Assembly: GCA_030654395.1 (NCBI GenBank)
Contig: JAURXM010000104.1
Span: 1-64,000, forward strand
Length of the DNA: 64,000 bases
Direction: 5' to 3'
Origin: Aquabacterium sp.
Lineage (GTDB): Bacteria; Pseudomonadota; Gammaproteobacteria; Burkholderiales; Burkholderiaceae_C
Shown here: positions 10,913 through 19,241 of the stretch, one piece after another
Layout of the letters: every line of letters starts with the position of its first letter
Numbering within the stretch: the stretch's first letter is position 1
Translations under genes and position numbers: made by a program
The notes under the pieces: model-generated
What the model saw: the letters and a program-made list of their open reading frames with translations, nothing else
The model's database searches: none
What the model was told of the DNA's origin: nothing

Positions 10913-11242
10913 TCAAGCAGAAAAGACCGGGGGCGCGCGAGGCAGGTATCCCGTGACCACGCTCTGAGCACGTTGCGGCTGAGCGGCGTCCGCAGTCAGC
11001 ACATGCTCAAAAGTGGCCAGCACCAGCGCCTGCACCGTGGGGGTGGTGCTGTGGTCGCTGCCGTGGTGAGCCAAGCAAACCACACAGGCTGAGTGTGTGG
11101 CCGCGCCGTCGTCATTCGTGGTGTGTTGCAGCTTATGGCGCAAGCCTGCCTGCTGCGTGAGCAGCATGACCAATGCCAGCAACAAATGCCAGCCGAACCA
11201 GCCAAACAGGGGCGTGGTTTGCGGTAAACGACGGGGTTGCAT
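10913..11242 (-). CDS. Hypothetical small membrane-anchored protein with Cys/His motif
   Basis: A 109-residue protein of no family I can name with certainty. AAGG lies 4 bases before the ATG. Residues about 12-27 form one hydrophobic segment (FGWFGWHLLLALVMLL), so it is a membrane anchor or uncleaved signal. After it come HKLQH and the metal-ligand-rich stretch ACVVCLAHHGSDHS (two Cys, three His). This layout resembles the small DUF2946-type proteins found beside copper or zinc transport genes. It starts 6 bases after the M23 peptidase gene and lies 89 bases before the porin gene on the same strand, so it may join either unit. A metal chaperone or sensor role is inference from the residues and the neighbours. 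Confidence 0.6.
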   Translation of the reverse strand: MQPRRLPQTTPLFGWFGWHLLLALVMLLTQQAGLRHKLQHTTNDDGAATHSACVVCLAHHGSDHSTTPTVQALVLATFEHVLTADAAQPQRAQSVVTGYLPRAPPVFSA

Positions 11243-11248
11243 GTCGCC

Positions 11249-12217
11249 TTATCTTAACGCGGCCACGTTGCTCTTTTGTAAAGTGGGGCTTTGGCTTGCT
11301 AGAAACTTAGCGGGGTTTTGTTGCACGCCTTCAACCAGCACCTCAAAGTGCAGATGTGGTCCGGTCGATCGACCGGTATTGCCTACTTCGGCGATTTTTT
11401 GCCCCCGTTTGACCAAGTCACCTTGCTTGACCAGCATGCGCGAAGTGTGTGCGTAGCGTGTGACCAAACCATTGCCGTGATCCAGTTCGACCAGTTGCCC
11501 ATACTGCGGGTGTTGCCCTGCTGACAGCACCACACCGCCCGCAGCGGCCATGATGGCCTTGCCCGGGTCGGCCGGGAAGTCCAAACCTGTGTGCAGTGCA
11601 GGGCGGTGCGTGAAGGGGTCCGTGCGAAAGCCAAACCCCGAGCCAATCGGCCCGTCCACGGGGGCGCTGCTGGGCACCATGAGGGCCTCTAGGCGTTTTT
11701 CGAACAAACGGGATTCGATCAGCGTGAACACATCGGTGTTGCGCTCGCTGAGCGATTGCAGGTTGCCCATTTTTTTGTTGATCTCATCGAGGGTGCGCGT
11801 TGAGGCAGGCGCGTCTTGCAGTGTCACCAAAGGGCCGCCTGCGGGGCCTTTAGGCTCGGCCTCGATTTGCTTGAGTTCGCCGGGCTTCATGCCCGCCATG
11901 CCCGCTACGCGCTCGCTGACGGCTTCAAGTCGCATCAACTTGGCTTGCAGATCGCCCACCTTTTCAGCCATGGCGTCGAGGTTCTCGCGCATATAGCGGT
12001 CACGCTGGGCGAACTCCTTTTGCTCGACATAGCGCACAGCCTGCGAGATAATGGGCCAGTGTTCGTGCGCGGCTTTGAGCACCAAGGCGTGGTACAGCAT
12101 CAAGCTGACCATCATCAAGGGCAACGCCAGTGCCAACAAACTCAAAACCAGCGTCACCGGCGTGAACTGCAGCACGCGTGTCCGCGACAATGCGCTTGTG
12201 GTGATCAAAATTTGCAT
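11249..12217 (-). CDS. M23 family metallopeptidase (murein hydrolase or activator)
   Basis: A 322-residue inner-membrane-anchored protein. One hydrophobic segment (residues 18-42) is followed by a helical, probably coiled-coil stalk (about 60-110, EKVGDLQAKLMRLEAVSER). The C-terminal LytM/M23 domain has the zinc ligands in RPALHTGLDF (His 209, Asp 213) and the catalytic/zinc HLHFEV motif near residue 290. All ligands are present, so this may be an active peptidoglycan endopeptidase rather than an EnvC/NlpD-type activator. In many Burkholderiales this gene sits between dciA and secA; here the metal-uptake operon separates it from secA. It is divergent from dciA with a 30-bp gap. Confidence 0.9.
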   Translation of the reverse strand: MQILITTSALSRTRVLQFTPVTLVLSLLALALPLMMVSLMLYHALVLKAAHEHWPIISQAVRYVEQKEFAQRDRYMRENLDAMAEKVGDLQAKLMRLEAVSERVAGMAGMKPGELKQIEAEPKGPAGGPLVTLQDAPASTRTLDEINKKMGNLQSLSERNTDVFTLIESRLFEKRLEALMVPSSAPVDGPIGSGFGFRTDPFTHRPALHTGLDFPADPGKAIMAAAGGVVLSAGQHPQYGQLVELDHGNGLVTRYAHTSRMLVKQGDLVKRGQKIAEVGNTGRSTGPHLHFEVLVEGVQQNPAKFLASQSPTLQKSNVAALR

Positions 12218-12247
12218 GCCAAAACCTTCCGCCTTGAACCATCGACC

Positions 12248-12586
12248 ATGAGCGCTCGCCGCTATACCCCGTCATCCACCTACAAACCGATGGTGCCAGA
12301 TGTGCCACCGGTGACGTCCGCCTTGACGCGCTCCCAGCCATTGGCCAGTTTGCTGCAACGCTTAAAGGCATCACAAGCCTGCCTAGAGGCCGTGCGAGCG
12401 TACCTGCCGCCTGGGATGGCGGACCACGTGAAGGCCGGCCCTATTGATGACGAGGGCTGGACCCTGCTGGCCGCCAACGCGGCTGTGTCAGCCAAGTTGC
12501 GCCAGCTTCAGCCTCGCCTGGTTGAGGCTTTGGCTAAAAAGGGACTCAAGGTTAACGCAATCCGCGTGCGGATCCTAACGCAGTGA
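12248..12586 (+). CDS. dciA: DciA-type (DUF721) replicative helicase loader protein
   Basis: A 112-residue protein matching the DUF721/DciA family in length and composition. It has a basic, disordered N-terminus (MSARRYTPSSTYKP), a predicted alpha/beta KH-like core, and a hydrophobic C-terminal strand after AKKGLKVNAIRVRI. DciA helps load or activate DnaB in bacteria that lack DnaC. The ATG at 12248 is chosen because upstream sequence in this frame is antisense to the M23 gene. The identification leans on position (divergent from the M23 peptidase near secA, as in other Burkholderiales) as much as on sequence. Confidence 0.75.
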   Translation: MSARRYTPSSTYKPMVPDVPPVTSALTRSQPLASLLQRLKASQACLEAVRAYLPPGMADHVKAGPIDDEGWTLLAANAAVSAKLRQLQPRLVEALAKKGLKVNAIRVRILTQ

Positions 12587-12595
12587 TTGTGCGCG

Positions 12596-13771
12596 TCAGG
12601 CCAGAACAGCTGGCACCAATGCAGCCAGCGCTTGGCGTTGTGTCACAGCCTTGCCTTGCAGTGCAAAGCCCAGCAACTGCTCAGGGTTGTCTGCTGAAGT
12701 GAAGCGTGCCTCAATGGCCTCATCGGTGGCCGTGATCGACCACTGACCTTGGGTATGCATGGGTGGTGGGCAAACCACAGTGGGCCATGCGGGCGTTTTA
12801 ACCACAACAGGCATGGCTGGGTAGGCCACGGCAGTGGGCGTGCCTGCCAAGGTGGCCGCCAACGCGCGGGCTTGCTGCATCAAGGGCATCACATAAGGCA
12901 ACAGGTGCCCATCGACCTCAGCACAATCACCCAAGGCGTAAACGTGAGGCACATTGGTGACCAGGTGGCGGTTGACCATGACACCACGGCCCGTCAGCAC
13001 ACCCGCTTGGGTCGCCAAATGCGTGCGGGGTTTGAGGCCAATGGCTGACAGCACCAAATCAGTGACCATCACGCTGCCATCGCTCAATGTCAGCTTGAGT
13101 TCGCCTTCAGCCTTGTCCACGCTGGACACGCCCACGCCAAACTTGAACTGTGCACCACCGGCTTGCAGTTTTTCTTGCAAACGTGTGCTGGCCTCAGGTG
13201 GCAACAGACGCGCCAAAACGCGGTCAGCCAGATCCAGTACCGTCGGTGCGATGCCGCGTGCCAGCAGGTCATTGGCAAACTCGCAGCCAATCAAGCCGGC
13301 ACCCAAAATGGCCACGCGCTTGACCGCTTGCCCTGCTGCAGCGGTGTCCAAAGCCTCGGCAAACTTGGCGAAATCATCCAAATCATTGACCGATAACACC
13401 GTGTCTGCAGCATCGCCTTGGAGTGGCAGGCGGATCGGGTCTGCGCCCAGCGCCAGCACCAAGTCCCGGTAGGCCAGCACCTCGCCACTGGCCAGCGTCA
13501 CGGTGCGGGCTGTGGTATCGATGTCTGTGACCTCGCTGTTGGCGATCACGCGCATCTTGGTTTCTTCAGACATCTTGTCTGCGGACTTCATCACCAGCGT
13601 GGCAGCGGTTTTTTTGCCCGCCAGCGCGTTAGACAACATGGGCTTGGAATAAAAACCCGCGTGATCCCGGCTCACGACGACGATGGGCACGTTGGCATCT
13701 GCCTTGCGCAACTCGCGGGCGGCGTTGTAGCCAGCCAACCCGGATCCGATGATGACGACCGATTCAGACAT
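12596..13771 (-). CDS. FAD-dependent rubredoxin reductase
   Basis: A 391-residue flavoprotein disulfide-reductase-fold oxidoreductase that should pass electrons from NAD(P)H to rubredoxin. The N-terminal FAD-binding GxGxxG reads IIGSGLAGYNAAREL (residues 6-20). The NAD-binding site is VAILGAGLIGCEFANDL (about 153-169). The second FAD contact is YALGDCAEVDG (about 284-294). The C-terminal domain ends the chain with no additional redox centre. The gene follows the rubredoxin gene by 11 bases on the same strand, and a rubrerythrin gene lies upstream. The three together make a complete electron path NAD(P)H - reductase - rubredoxin - rubrerythrin for peroxide reduction. Alkane hydroxylation is the other known use of rubredoxin reductases, but no alkB is present. 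Confidence 0.88.
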   Translation of the reverse strand: MSESVVIIGSGLAGYNAARELRKADANVPIVVVSRDHAGFYSKPMLSNALAGKKTAATLVMKSADKMSEETKMRVIANSEVTDIDTTARTVTLASGEVLAYRDLVLALGADPIRLPLQGDAADTVLSVNDLDDFAKFAEALDTAAAGQAVKRVAILGAGLIGCEFANDLLARGIAPTVLDLADRVLARLLPPEASTRLQEKLQAGGAQFKFGVGVSSVDKAEGELKLTLSDGSVMVTDLVLSAIGLKPRTHLATQAGVLTGRGVMVNRHLVTNVPHVYALGDCAEVDGHLLPYVMPLMQQARALAATLAGTPTAVAYPAMPVVVKTPAWPTVVCPPPMHTQGQWSITATDEAIEARFTSADNPEQLLGFALQGKAVTQRQALAALVPAVLA

Positions 13772-13782
13772 GGTGCTTCCGA

Positions 13783-13947
13783 TCAGATTTCAATCATTTC
13801 GAAGTCGGCTTTGCCGACGCCGCAGTCGGGGCATTCCCAACCCGCAGGCACATCGGCCCACAGGGTGCCAGCGGCGATGCCATCTTCAGGGCGACCTTGG
13901 GCTTCGTCATACACAAAACCGCACACTACGCATTGATAAGTCTTCAT
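13783..13947 (-). CDS. Rubredoxin
   Basis: A 54-residue one-iron electron carrier. The ATG at 13947 gives the canonical [15 protein letters not shown] start. The four Cys ligands are C6 and C9 (CVVCG) and C39 and C42 (CPDCG), with the conserved aromatic residues of the rubredoxin core and AGWECPDCG before the second pair. GGAAA lies about 8 bases upstream. It is cytosolic and lies between rubrerythrin and rubredoxin reductase. Confidence 0.97.
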   Translation of the reverse strand: MKTYQCVVCGFVYDEAQGRPEDGIAAGTLWADVPAGWECPDCGVGKADFEMIEI

Positions 13948-14015
13948 GGGGAATTTCCAAAAAATGGGGGATGAATTTTGCTGCAAGTTTGTGGCGAACC
14001 ACGGTCTAGCAAGCG

Positions 14016-14519
14016 TCAAAAAGGTTGTTTAGGTGCCAAGTTCAACCGATCCAGCACCGCTTGATAGGCATTGGCGTGGCGCTCTTCCACCTTGGCCAGC
14101 GCTGCAAAACGCTTGGCGGCCTTTTCAAGCACAGCCTTGAATTGTGCCGCGTGTGCCGCCGACTCTGCAATTTGCTCGTCGATTTCCTTGACAGCATCAA
14201 GTTGGCCCTCTGCAACGGCCGCATGGCGAAAGTTCGGGTACATGGTGGTGTACTCGTAAGTTTCACCCTCAATGGCCATCTGCAAGGCTTTGGCCGGGCT
14301 CATGTTCGCTTTGGGGTAAAGCAAATCGAGGTGACCAAAGGCGTGCAGCACCTCTTGGTCGGCGGTGTGCTCAAAATGCTGGGCGGTTTCCTCATCGCCA
14401 GCCTCACGGCACAGCTTGGCGAAATAACGGTACTTGATGTGCGCCATCGACTCGCCCGCAAAGGCTGATTCGAGGTTCTGGATGGTGGCTGAGGCGGGGT
14501 TGTGAAAGGGGTTTGCCAT
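14016..14519 (-). CDS. Rubrerythrin (ferritin-like diiron domain, no rubredoxin domain)
   Basis: A 167-residue ferritin-like protein. AAGGAG lies 8 bases before the ATG at 14519. Diiron ligands can be placed in [10 protein letters not shown] (E23), [11 protein letters not shown] (E56-x2-H59), [10 protein letters not shown] (about residue 92) and EERHANAY (about 147). Classical rubrerythrin carries a C-terminal rubredoxin domain; here the protein ends after the four-helix bundle, and the rubredoxin is encoded as a separate gene 68 bases downstream. It should reduce hydrogen peroxide to water using rubredoxin electrons. The gene is divergent from the exopolysaccharide operon. I looked for an OxyR or PerR site upstream and saw none I trust. 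Confidence 0.92.
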   Translation of the reverse strand: MANPFHNPASATIQNLESAFAGESMAHIKYRYFAKLCREAGDEETAQHFEHTADQEVLHAFGHLDLLYPKANMSPAKALQMAIEGETYEYTTMYPNFRHAAVAEGQLDAVKEIDEQIAESAAHAAQFKAVLEKAAKRFAALAKVEERHANAYQAVLDRLNLAPKQPF

Positions 14520-14562
14520 CGTCGTGCTCCTTGGTTGATGAGCTGACTGTAGGTGGTGTGCT

Positions 14563-14591
14563 TTGTTATGGAAAGACAATCGATTTAATAT
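14563..14591 (+). promoter_or_regulatory. Candidate sigma-70 promoter of the exopolysaccharide operon
   Basis: TTGTTA, a 17-base spacer and TAATAT form a good -35/-10 pair reading toward the Wza-like gene. The start would fall near 14598, leaving a leader of about 160 bases. It lies in the 239-bp divergent gap shared with the rubrerythrin gene. No sigma-54 element was found in this gap. Confidence 0.4.
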
Positions 14592-14758
14592 AAGTCATTG
14601 TTTTTGGCTATCGTTTGGTTGATACGTGAATTTGGTTCCGGTGTGCTGCCTGTTTGAGCCGGTCTAAGCCTCTGGGTCGTGAATCAGCAACGCCCCAAAA
14701 TGAGCTGAGTGAGGCACCCTACAATGTGCCGAGTATTTCAGATGAAAGACTTGGGGAC

Positions 14759-17170
14759 ATGACACAGCGACGTTTGCATCCGGTTGCCAGAATATTGCTT
14801 GGGGCGGTGTCGTTGTCGATGCTGGTGACACCAGGTTATGGGCAAAGCATGCTGGGTACACAGGCCAATGGCTTGGGTAGTGACGCTACTGGCGCGACAG
14901 AGGGCCGAGGTGCGTTTTCGGCCGCATCCGCCACGCCAGCCACGCCCACCATCCGTCAGTGGTCCGCTGAAGATAAAACCAACCAAGACAGATCTGGCCA
15001 ACAAGCCAACGCCGTGCATCAACTGCGCAGTGCCGAGGCCCTGCCAGCGCCGCTGCTGCCCAACGACTTCCAAAAATTCATCCTAGAAAGCACGGGCCAA
15101 TCGCTGCCCCTGTTTGGCGCCACCTTTTTTGCCCAAGCCGCGACCAGTTTTGTGCCGCTGGCCAATACCCCTGTCTCGCCAGACTACAACCTCGGCCCGG
15201 GTGATGAAATCTTGATCCGTGGATGGGGCTCGGTCGACATCGACGTCAAAGCGGTGGTTGACCGCAACGGCCTGATCCACATCCCGCGCATTGGTGCTGT
15301 CTCATTAGGTGGTGTCAAATCATCGCAGGCCGAAGGCGTGATCCACACAGCGATAGGCCGCTACTACCGAGAGTTCCAGCTCAGCGTCACGCTGGGGCAG
15401 TTGCGCGGCATGACGGTGTACGTTGTGGGGCAAGCACGGCGCCCTGGGGCCTACACCTTGTCCAGCACCTCTACCTTGATATCGGCCTTGTTTGCCAGCG
15501 GTGGGCCGGGCGCCAATGGCAGTTTGCGCCGCGTACAGGTCAAGCGGGCAGACCGCGTCGCAGCAGAGCTCGATCTGTACGCCTTCTTGTCCAAAGGCGA
15601 TAAATCAGCCGACATCAAACTGCAAGACGGTGACACGATTGTTATCCCGGCAGCGCGCGGCTACGTCGCCCTGATCGGCAAAGTCAATACACCCGCCGTG
15701 TTTGAGTTGGCCGGCCCTGGCGACACGGTGGACAGTATCTTGACCTTGGCTGGTGGCATGCCCGTGGTGGCTGACCCCAAGCGCGCCTACCTTGAGCGCG
15801 TCGACCCTAGCCGTAAGCCCGCCCGCACGGTCGAGAGTTTCGCGCTGGACAGCCAAGGCCTTAAACGACCTTTGAAAAATGGTGACTTGCTGACAGTGCA
15901 GTCATTGACTGCTGAGTTTGGCAACGCCATAACCCTGCGTGGCAACGTAGACCAGCCTGTGCGCTTGCCTTGGCGCGCTGGCATCAAGATCCGCGATTTG
16001 ATCCCCAATAAAGCCTTTTTGATGTCCAGCGCCTCAGTACGGCGTCAAAACGATGTCTTGCTGACCGAAGACCAAAAACGCCGAGCAGGCGCAGACTTTG
16101 AGTCTGATAAGCGCTCATCATCGGTACGTGATGTACGTGATGTACGTGATGTACGTGACAACGCCGACACATTGGCGCAGCGCATTGGTAACTTGGTCGA
16201 TGAGGTCAACCTAGACTATGCCGTGGTTGAGCGTGTCGACAGCAGCGATGTCACCGTCAAGCTGTTGCCCTTCAATCTGGGCAAGGCCCTAGATGATGCA
16301 GCCAGCCCTGACAACCTGACCTTGATGCCCGGTGATGTTGTGACGGTTTTCTCGGTCACCGACGTCAGGGTGCCGCAGGCCAAGCGCCAAGTGTTTGTGC
16401 GGGTTGAAGGCGAAGTGCAGCGCCCTGGTATCTACCAAATGAAGCCTGGCGACAGCCTGCCCCAACTGATCGACTTGGCGGGCGGGCTCACGCCTGACGC
16501 CTACCTGTTTGGGTCGGCCTTTTACCGCGAAGAAGTGCGCAAGACGCAAGCCGACAACCTAGAGCAATTGGTCCGCCGCTTGGAGGCTCAAAGCCAAACC
16601 AAGCTCAGCGCATCCGCGGCCAGCGTGTCCAGTGGCGAAAGCGCTGGCGTGGCGCAGTTGCGTGTTCAGGCCGAGGCGCAGGCCCAAAAACAAGCGCTAG
16701 ACCGTTTGCGATCGATCAAACCCACTGGCCGCATCATGTTGGGTTTGCCGGGTGACCATGCCACACCCAACGCACTGCCAACTTTGAGGCTGGAAAACCA
16801 AGACCGATTGGTTGTCCCCGCAAGGCCCGATTTTGTCCACGTATTGGGGGCGGTTAATACCGAATCGTCCTTGATTTGGCAGGCAGGTAAATCAGTCCAA
16901 CATTATTTGGATTCAGCTGGGTTAACCAGTGGGGCAGATAAAGATGAATTGTTCATTATCCGAGCCGATGGCAGCGTGCTGTCGGGTACGGACAGTTGGT
17001 TCAATAGAATCACCAGCGCAACCGTGTTGGCGGGGGATTTGATCGTGTTGCCAGAAAAGACAGACCATGAAAGCGGATGGAGTGTGTTTACGCGCAATGC
17101 GAAGGATGTGACTCAGATTGTTTATCAGTTTAGTCTTGGCGCTGCGGCGATCAAGACGTTGAGGAATTGA
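14759..17170 (+). CDS. Polysaccharide export outer-membrane protein, Wza-like with SLBB domains
   Basis: An 803-residue exported protein, about twice the length of E. coli Wza and typical of the long multi-SLBB export proteins of proteobacteria. The ATG at 14759 opens a signal peptide (residues 1-30, LVTPGYGQS). There is no lipobox Cys. The Poly_export domain starts at YNLGPGDEILIRGWG (about residue 144), followed by several SLBB repeats recognisable by phrases such as VYVVGQARRPGAYTL, VALIGKVNTPAVFEL, VEGEVQRPGIYQM and VHVLGAVNTESSL. A low-complexity VRD repeat (about residues 456-467) lies in a linker between two SLBB units. It should form the periplasmic/outer-membrane channel for the polymer made by the downstream genes. 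It is the first gene of the operon; the Wzz-like gene begins 9 bases after its stop. Confidence 0.9.
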   Translation: MTQRRLHPVARILLGAVSLSMLVTPGYGQSMLGTQANGLGSDATGATEGRGAFSAASATPATPTIRQWSAEDKTNQDRSGQQANAVHQLRSAEALPAPLLPNDFQKFILESTGQSLPLFGATFFAQAATSFVPLANTPVSPDYNLGPGDEILIRGWGSVDIDVKAVVDRNGLIHIPRIGAVSLGGVKSSQAEGVIHTAIGRYYREFQLSVTLGQLRGMTVYVVGQARRPGAYTLSSTSTLISALFASGGPGANGSLRRVQVKRADRVAAELDLYAFLSKGDKSADIKLQDGDTIVIPAARGYVALIGKVNTPAVFELAGPGDTVDSILTLAGGMPVVADPKRAYLERVDPSRKPARTVESFALDSQGLKRPLKNGDLLTVQSLTAEFGNAITLRGNVDQPVRLPWRAGIKIRDLIPNKAFLMSSASVRRQNDVLLTEDQKRRAGADFESDKRSSSVRDVRDVRDVRDNADTLAQRIGNLVDEVNLDYAVVERVDSSDVTVKLLPFNLGKALDDAASPDNLTLMPGDVVTVFSVTDVRVPQAKRQVFVRVEGEVQRPGIYQMKPGDSLPQLIDLAGGLTPDAYLFGSAFYREEVRKTQADNLEQLVRRLEAQSQTKLSASAASVSSGESAGVAQLRVQAEAQAQKQALDRLRSIKPTGRIMLGLPGDHATPNALPTLRLENQDRLVVPARPDFVHVLGAVNTESSLIWQAGKSVQHYLDSAGLTSGADKDELFIIRADGSVLSGTDSWFNRITSATVLAGDLIVLPEKTDHESGWSVFTRNAKDVTQIVYQFSLGAAAIKTLRN
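16124..16159 (+). repeat. Four tandem copies of a 9-bp unit encoding Val-Arg-Asp
   Basis: Four near-identical units gtacgtgat (the last ends gac) run head to tail inside the Wza-like gene and encode VRDVRDVRDVRD. As the unit is 9 bp, slippage would add or remove three residues without breaking the frame. Confidence 0.95.
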
Positions 17171-17179
17171 AGTGTCACC

Positions 17180-18391
17180 ATGAATCAAAAGCCGCTGGAA
17201 CATGTACTTCAACTGGACCAACCCGTAGAGTTAAAACAGGGGGATGGCTTGCTTGTCAGCAGCCTACTGGCGCTGGCGGAAGTCAAGGGATTGTTCCTCG
17301 GTCTATCTGCTCTCGGAACTGCTGGCGCGATTGCATATGCCCTGAGCCTACCCCGGTACTACACTGCGTCCGTAACACTGCTTCCTCCACAGGCAACATC
17401 GACATCGGGCGCCTCGTTGGCCCAGCTGGGCGCGTTGGGCAGTCTGGCTGGTATGGCTGGCGGGTTGAAGATGCCCAGCGATACCTACATGGCACTGCTC
17501 GCGTCTAGGCGACTGCAGGACGAAGTCATCAAGCGTTTTGATCTCAGAAAACACTATGGATTGCCGTCTCTCAACGATGCGCGCAAGGCACTGAGCAGCA
17601 AGGTCACCATCTCGTCAGACAAAAAAACCGAGGTGATATCGGTCGTGGTGGACGATTTGGATGCAAAGGTGGCTGCAAGCATCGCAAACGGTTACTCAGA
17701 TGAGCTGAAAAAACTGCTGTCTTCTATGGCCCTGACGGATGCTCAGCAACGCAGGCAGTTCTGGGAACAGCAGGTTGCCAAGGGCCAACAGAAATTGATC
17801 GATAGCGAACGAAATTTTCGACAGCTACAGGCCAGAAGTGGCTTCGCGCCAGGCCAGACTCTTGCCGAGATGGGTGTAAAAGCCAACATGGACCTGCGAG
17901 CCCAGATTATCAACAAGGAAGTGCAACTGCAGGCGCTGAGCGGTTTAGCCACCAACAGAAGTTCAGAAGTGCTGCGCTTGACAGCCGAAGTGACAGCCTT
18001 GAAGAACCAGCTGCGATTGATGGAAGGTGGGAGTGGTGAGTCGAAACCGACAGTGAGTCCTGCGGGCGAAGAATCAGTGCGAGCCTACCGCGTCTTGAGG
18101 GTGCATGAGGTTTCGCTCGAGAGCATGATTCGCCAATTTGAGATCGCCAAACTCGATGAGGCGCGTGATGCGCCTACTGTCCAGCAGGTTGATATGGCTG
18201 AGGTACCTGACACGGCTGCAAAATCGGTGCGTCGAAAGACCGCTGTATCAGGCGCATTGGCTTCGATCATTTTCAGTCTTTTGTTCTCTCTGGGTTACCA
18301 GCGCATTAAGAGTGAACGTGCTGGTCTCAGGGACTCAGCTGTCAGGCGGATTGCGCTCGCTTGGTTTGGGTCAAAAAATACCCCTACCTGA
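17180..18391 (+). CDS. Wzz-like polysaccharide co-polymerase / chain-length determinant
   Basis: A 403-residue inner-membrane protein with the two-helix Wzz architecture. The first TM segment is at residues 37-58 (GLFLGLSALGTAGAIAYALS), followed by a proline-containing RYYTASVTLLPP motif. A long periplasmic helical domain runs to about residue 350, with coiled-coil stretches around QQVAKGQQKLIDSERNFRQLQ. The second TM segment is near 355-375 (SGALASIIFSLLFSLGY). There is no C-terminal BY-kinase domain, so it belongs to the kinase-less class that sets polymer length in Wzx/Wzy systems. It follows the export gene by 9 bases, as expected for a co-polymerase/export pair. Confidence 0.85.
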   Translation: MNQKPLEHVLQLDQPVELKQGDGLLVSSLLALAEVKGLFLGLSALGTAGAIAYALSLPRYYTASVTLLPPQATSTSGASLAQLGALGSLAGMAGGLKMPSDTYMALLASRRLQDEVIKRFDLRKHYGLPSLNDARKALSSKVTISSDKKTEVISVVVDDLDAKVAASIANGYSDELKKLLSSMALTDAQQRRQFWEQQVAKGQQKLIDSERNFRQLQARSGFAPGQTLAEMGVKANMDLRAQIINKEVQLQALSGLATNRSSEVLRLTAEVTALKNQLRLMEGGSGESKPTVSPAGEESVRAYRVLRVHEVSLESMIRQFEIAKLDEARDAPTVQQVDMAEVPDTAAKSVRRKTAVSGALASIIFSLLFSLGYQRIKSERAGLRDSAVRRIALAWFGSKNTPT

Positions 18392-18407
18392 TTTCGACAT
18401 AAGAAGC

Positions 18408-19241
18408 ATGATGTTCCGCTCCCTCGCTCCGACCACGCTGAGGTACTTTCTCGGAGAGTGGCTTTATGAAATTCGTTCACTTCGTCGTGAGACCGACCAC
18501 TCGTCCTACTTGAATGGCTTGGGCATGGTGCGGTTGAAAGGCAAGAGCTGCCCCATTTGTGGCGCGTGGAATGATGTAGCCATTCGTTTCGCCTTCCCTT
18601 GGGACCAAGATATTCAGAAATACCTCTGCATAGATTGTCGCCATCTCTATGCTGCGTACGACTACGACTTTATTGCGTCCGAATCGTATGACTTCAAGCC
18701 ACATTACCCCAGAGGAGAGGCTAGGCTAGGCGTTCAAGCACTCCGGGCGCTGCCAAAAATTGATGGCGCACGCAAGATTCTGTTCATAGGCTCGGGAGGG
18801 AACCAGGGATTGCTGGACGCCTACCTGCCCACGCATGCCGAAGCTTGGTACAGCGATCTCAAGCAGGTAAGGCCCTGCCGCTTTATTCCTGTGGCGACAC
18901 TGGCGCAGCAAGTAGAGAAGTTCGACGCCGTTGTGACTCGAGCCGTTCTGGAACACATTGATGATCCAAAAGCCGTGATCAAGGGCTGGCTCTCCGTTCT
19001 CAAGGACGGCGGGATCATGGCGCACTCCTTCCCTTCTCTTATCCACAACGACCTCAATAATATGATGGTGGGCATCCGGTCCCACACCTCGATTTTTTCC
19101 GAGCGCAGCCTGAACTTGCTTGCCTTGGAACTGGGCCTAAAGCAAGTGATGCGTGACAAGTTCTTTCTCAAAACTGGCCACACCCATCCGTCATATTTCT
19201 TCCAGCGTAACGGTGTCAGTCTTGGCAGTAGCATGCGATGA
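18408..19241 (+). CDS. Class I SAM-dependent methyltransferase with N-terminal zinc ribbon-like segment
   Basis: About 277 residues. The frame is open further upstream, but that part overlaps the Wzz-like gene, and AAGAAG lies just before tandem ATGs at 18408 and 18411. Residues about 45-70 carry two Cys pairs (CPICG and CIDCRHLY) spaced like a small zinc ribbon, as in many polysaccharide-cluster methyltransferases. A SAM-binding region follows (ILFIGSGGNQGLLDAYLP), then a post-motif with EHIDDPKAVI. It probably methylates a sugar precursor or the polymer end; which one is unknown. It overlaps the flippase gene by 4 bases (ATGA). Confidence 0.75.
   Translation: MMFRSLAPTTLRYFLGEWLYEIRSLRRETDHSSYLNGLGMVRLKGKSCPICGAWNDVAIRFAFPWDQDIQKYLCIDCRHLYAAYDYDFIASESYDFKPHYPRGEARLGVQALRALPKIDGARKILFIGSGGNQGLLDAYLPTHAEAWYSDLKQVRPCRFIPVATLAQQVEKFDAVVTRAVLEHIDDPKAVIKGWLSVLKDGGIMAHSFPSLIHNDLNNMMVGIRSHTSIFSERSLNLLALELGLKQVMRDKFFLKTGHTHPSYFFQRNGVSLGSSMR

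Noticed and set aside
14520-14758. Possible OxyR or PerR operator before the rubrerythrin gene
   Set aside because: Only scattered half-site-like words (gatag, atcgat) are present without the required spacing.
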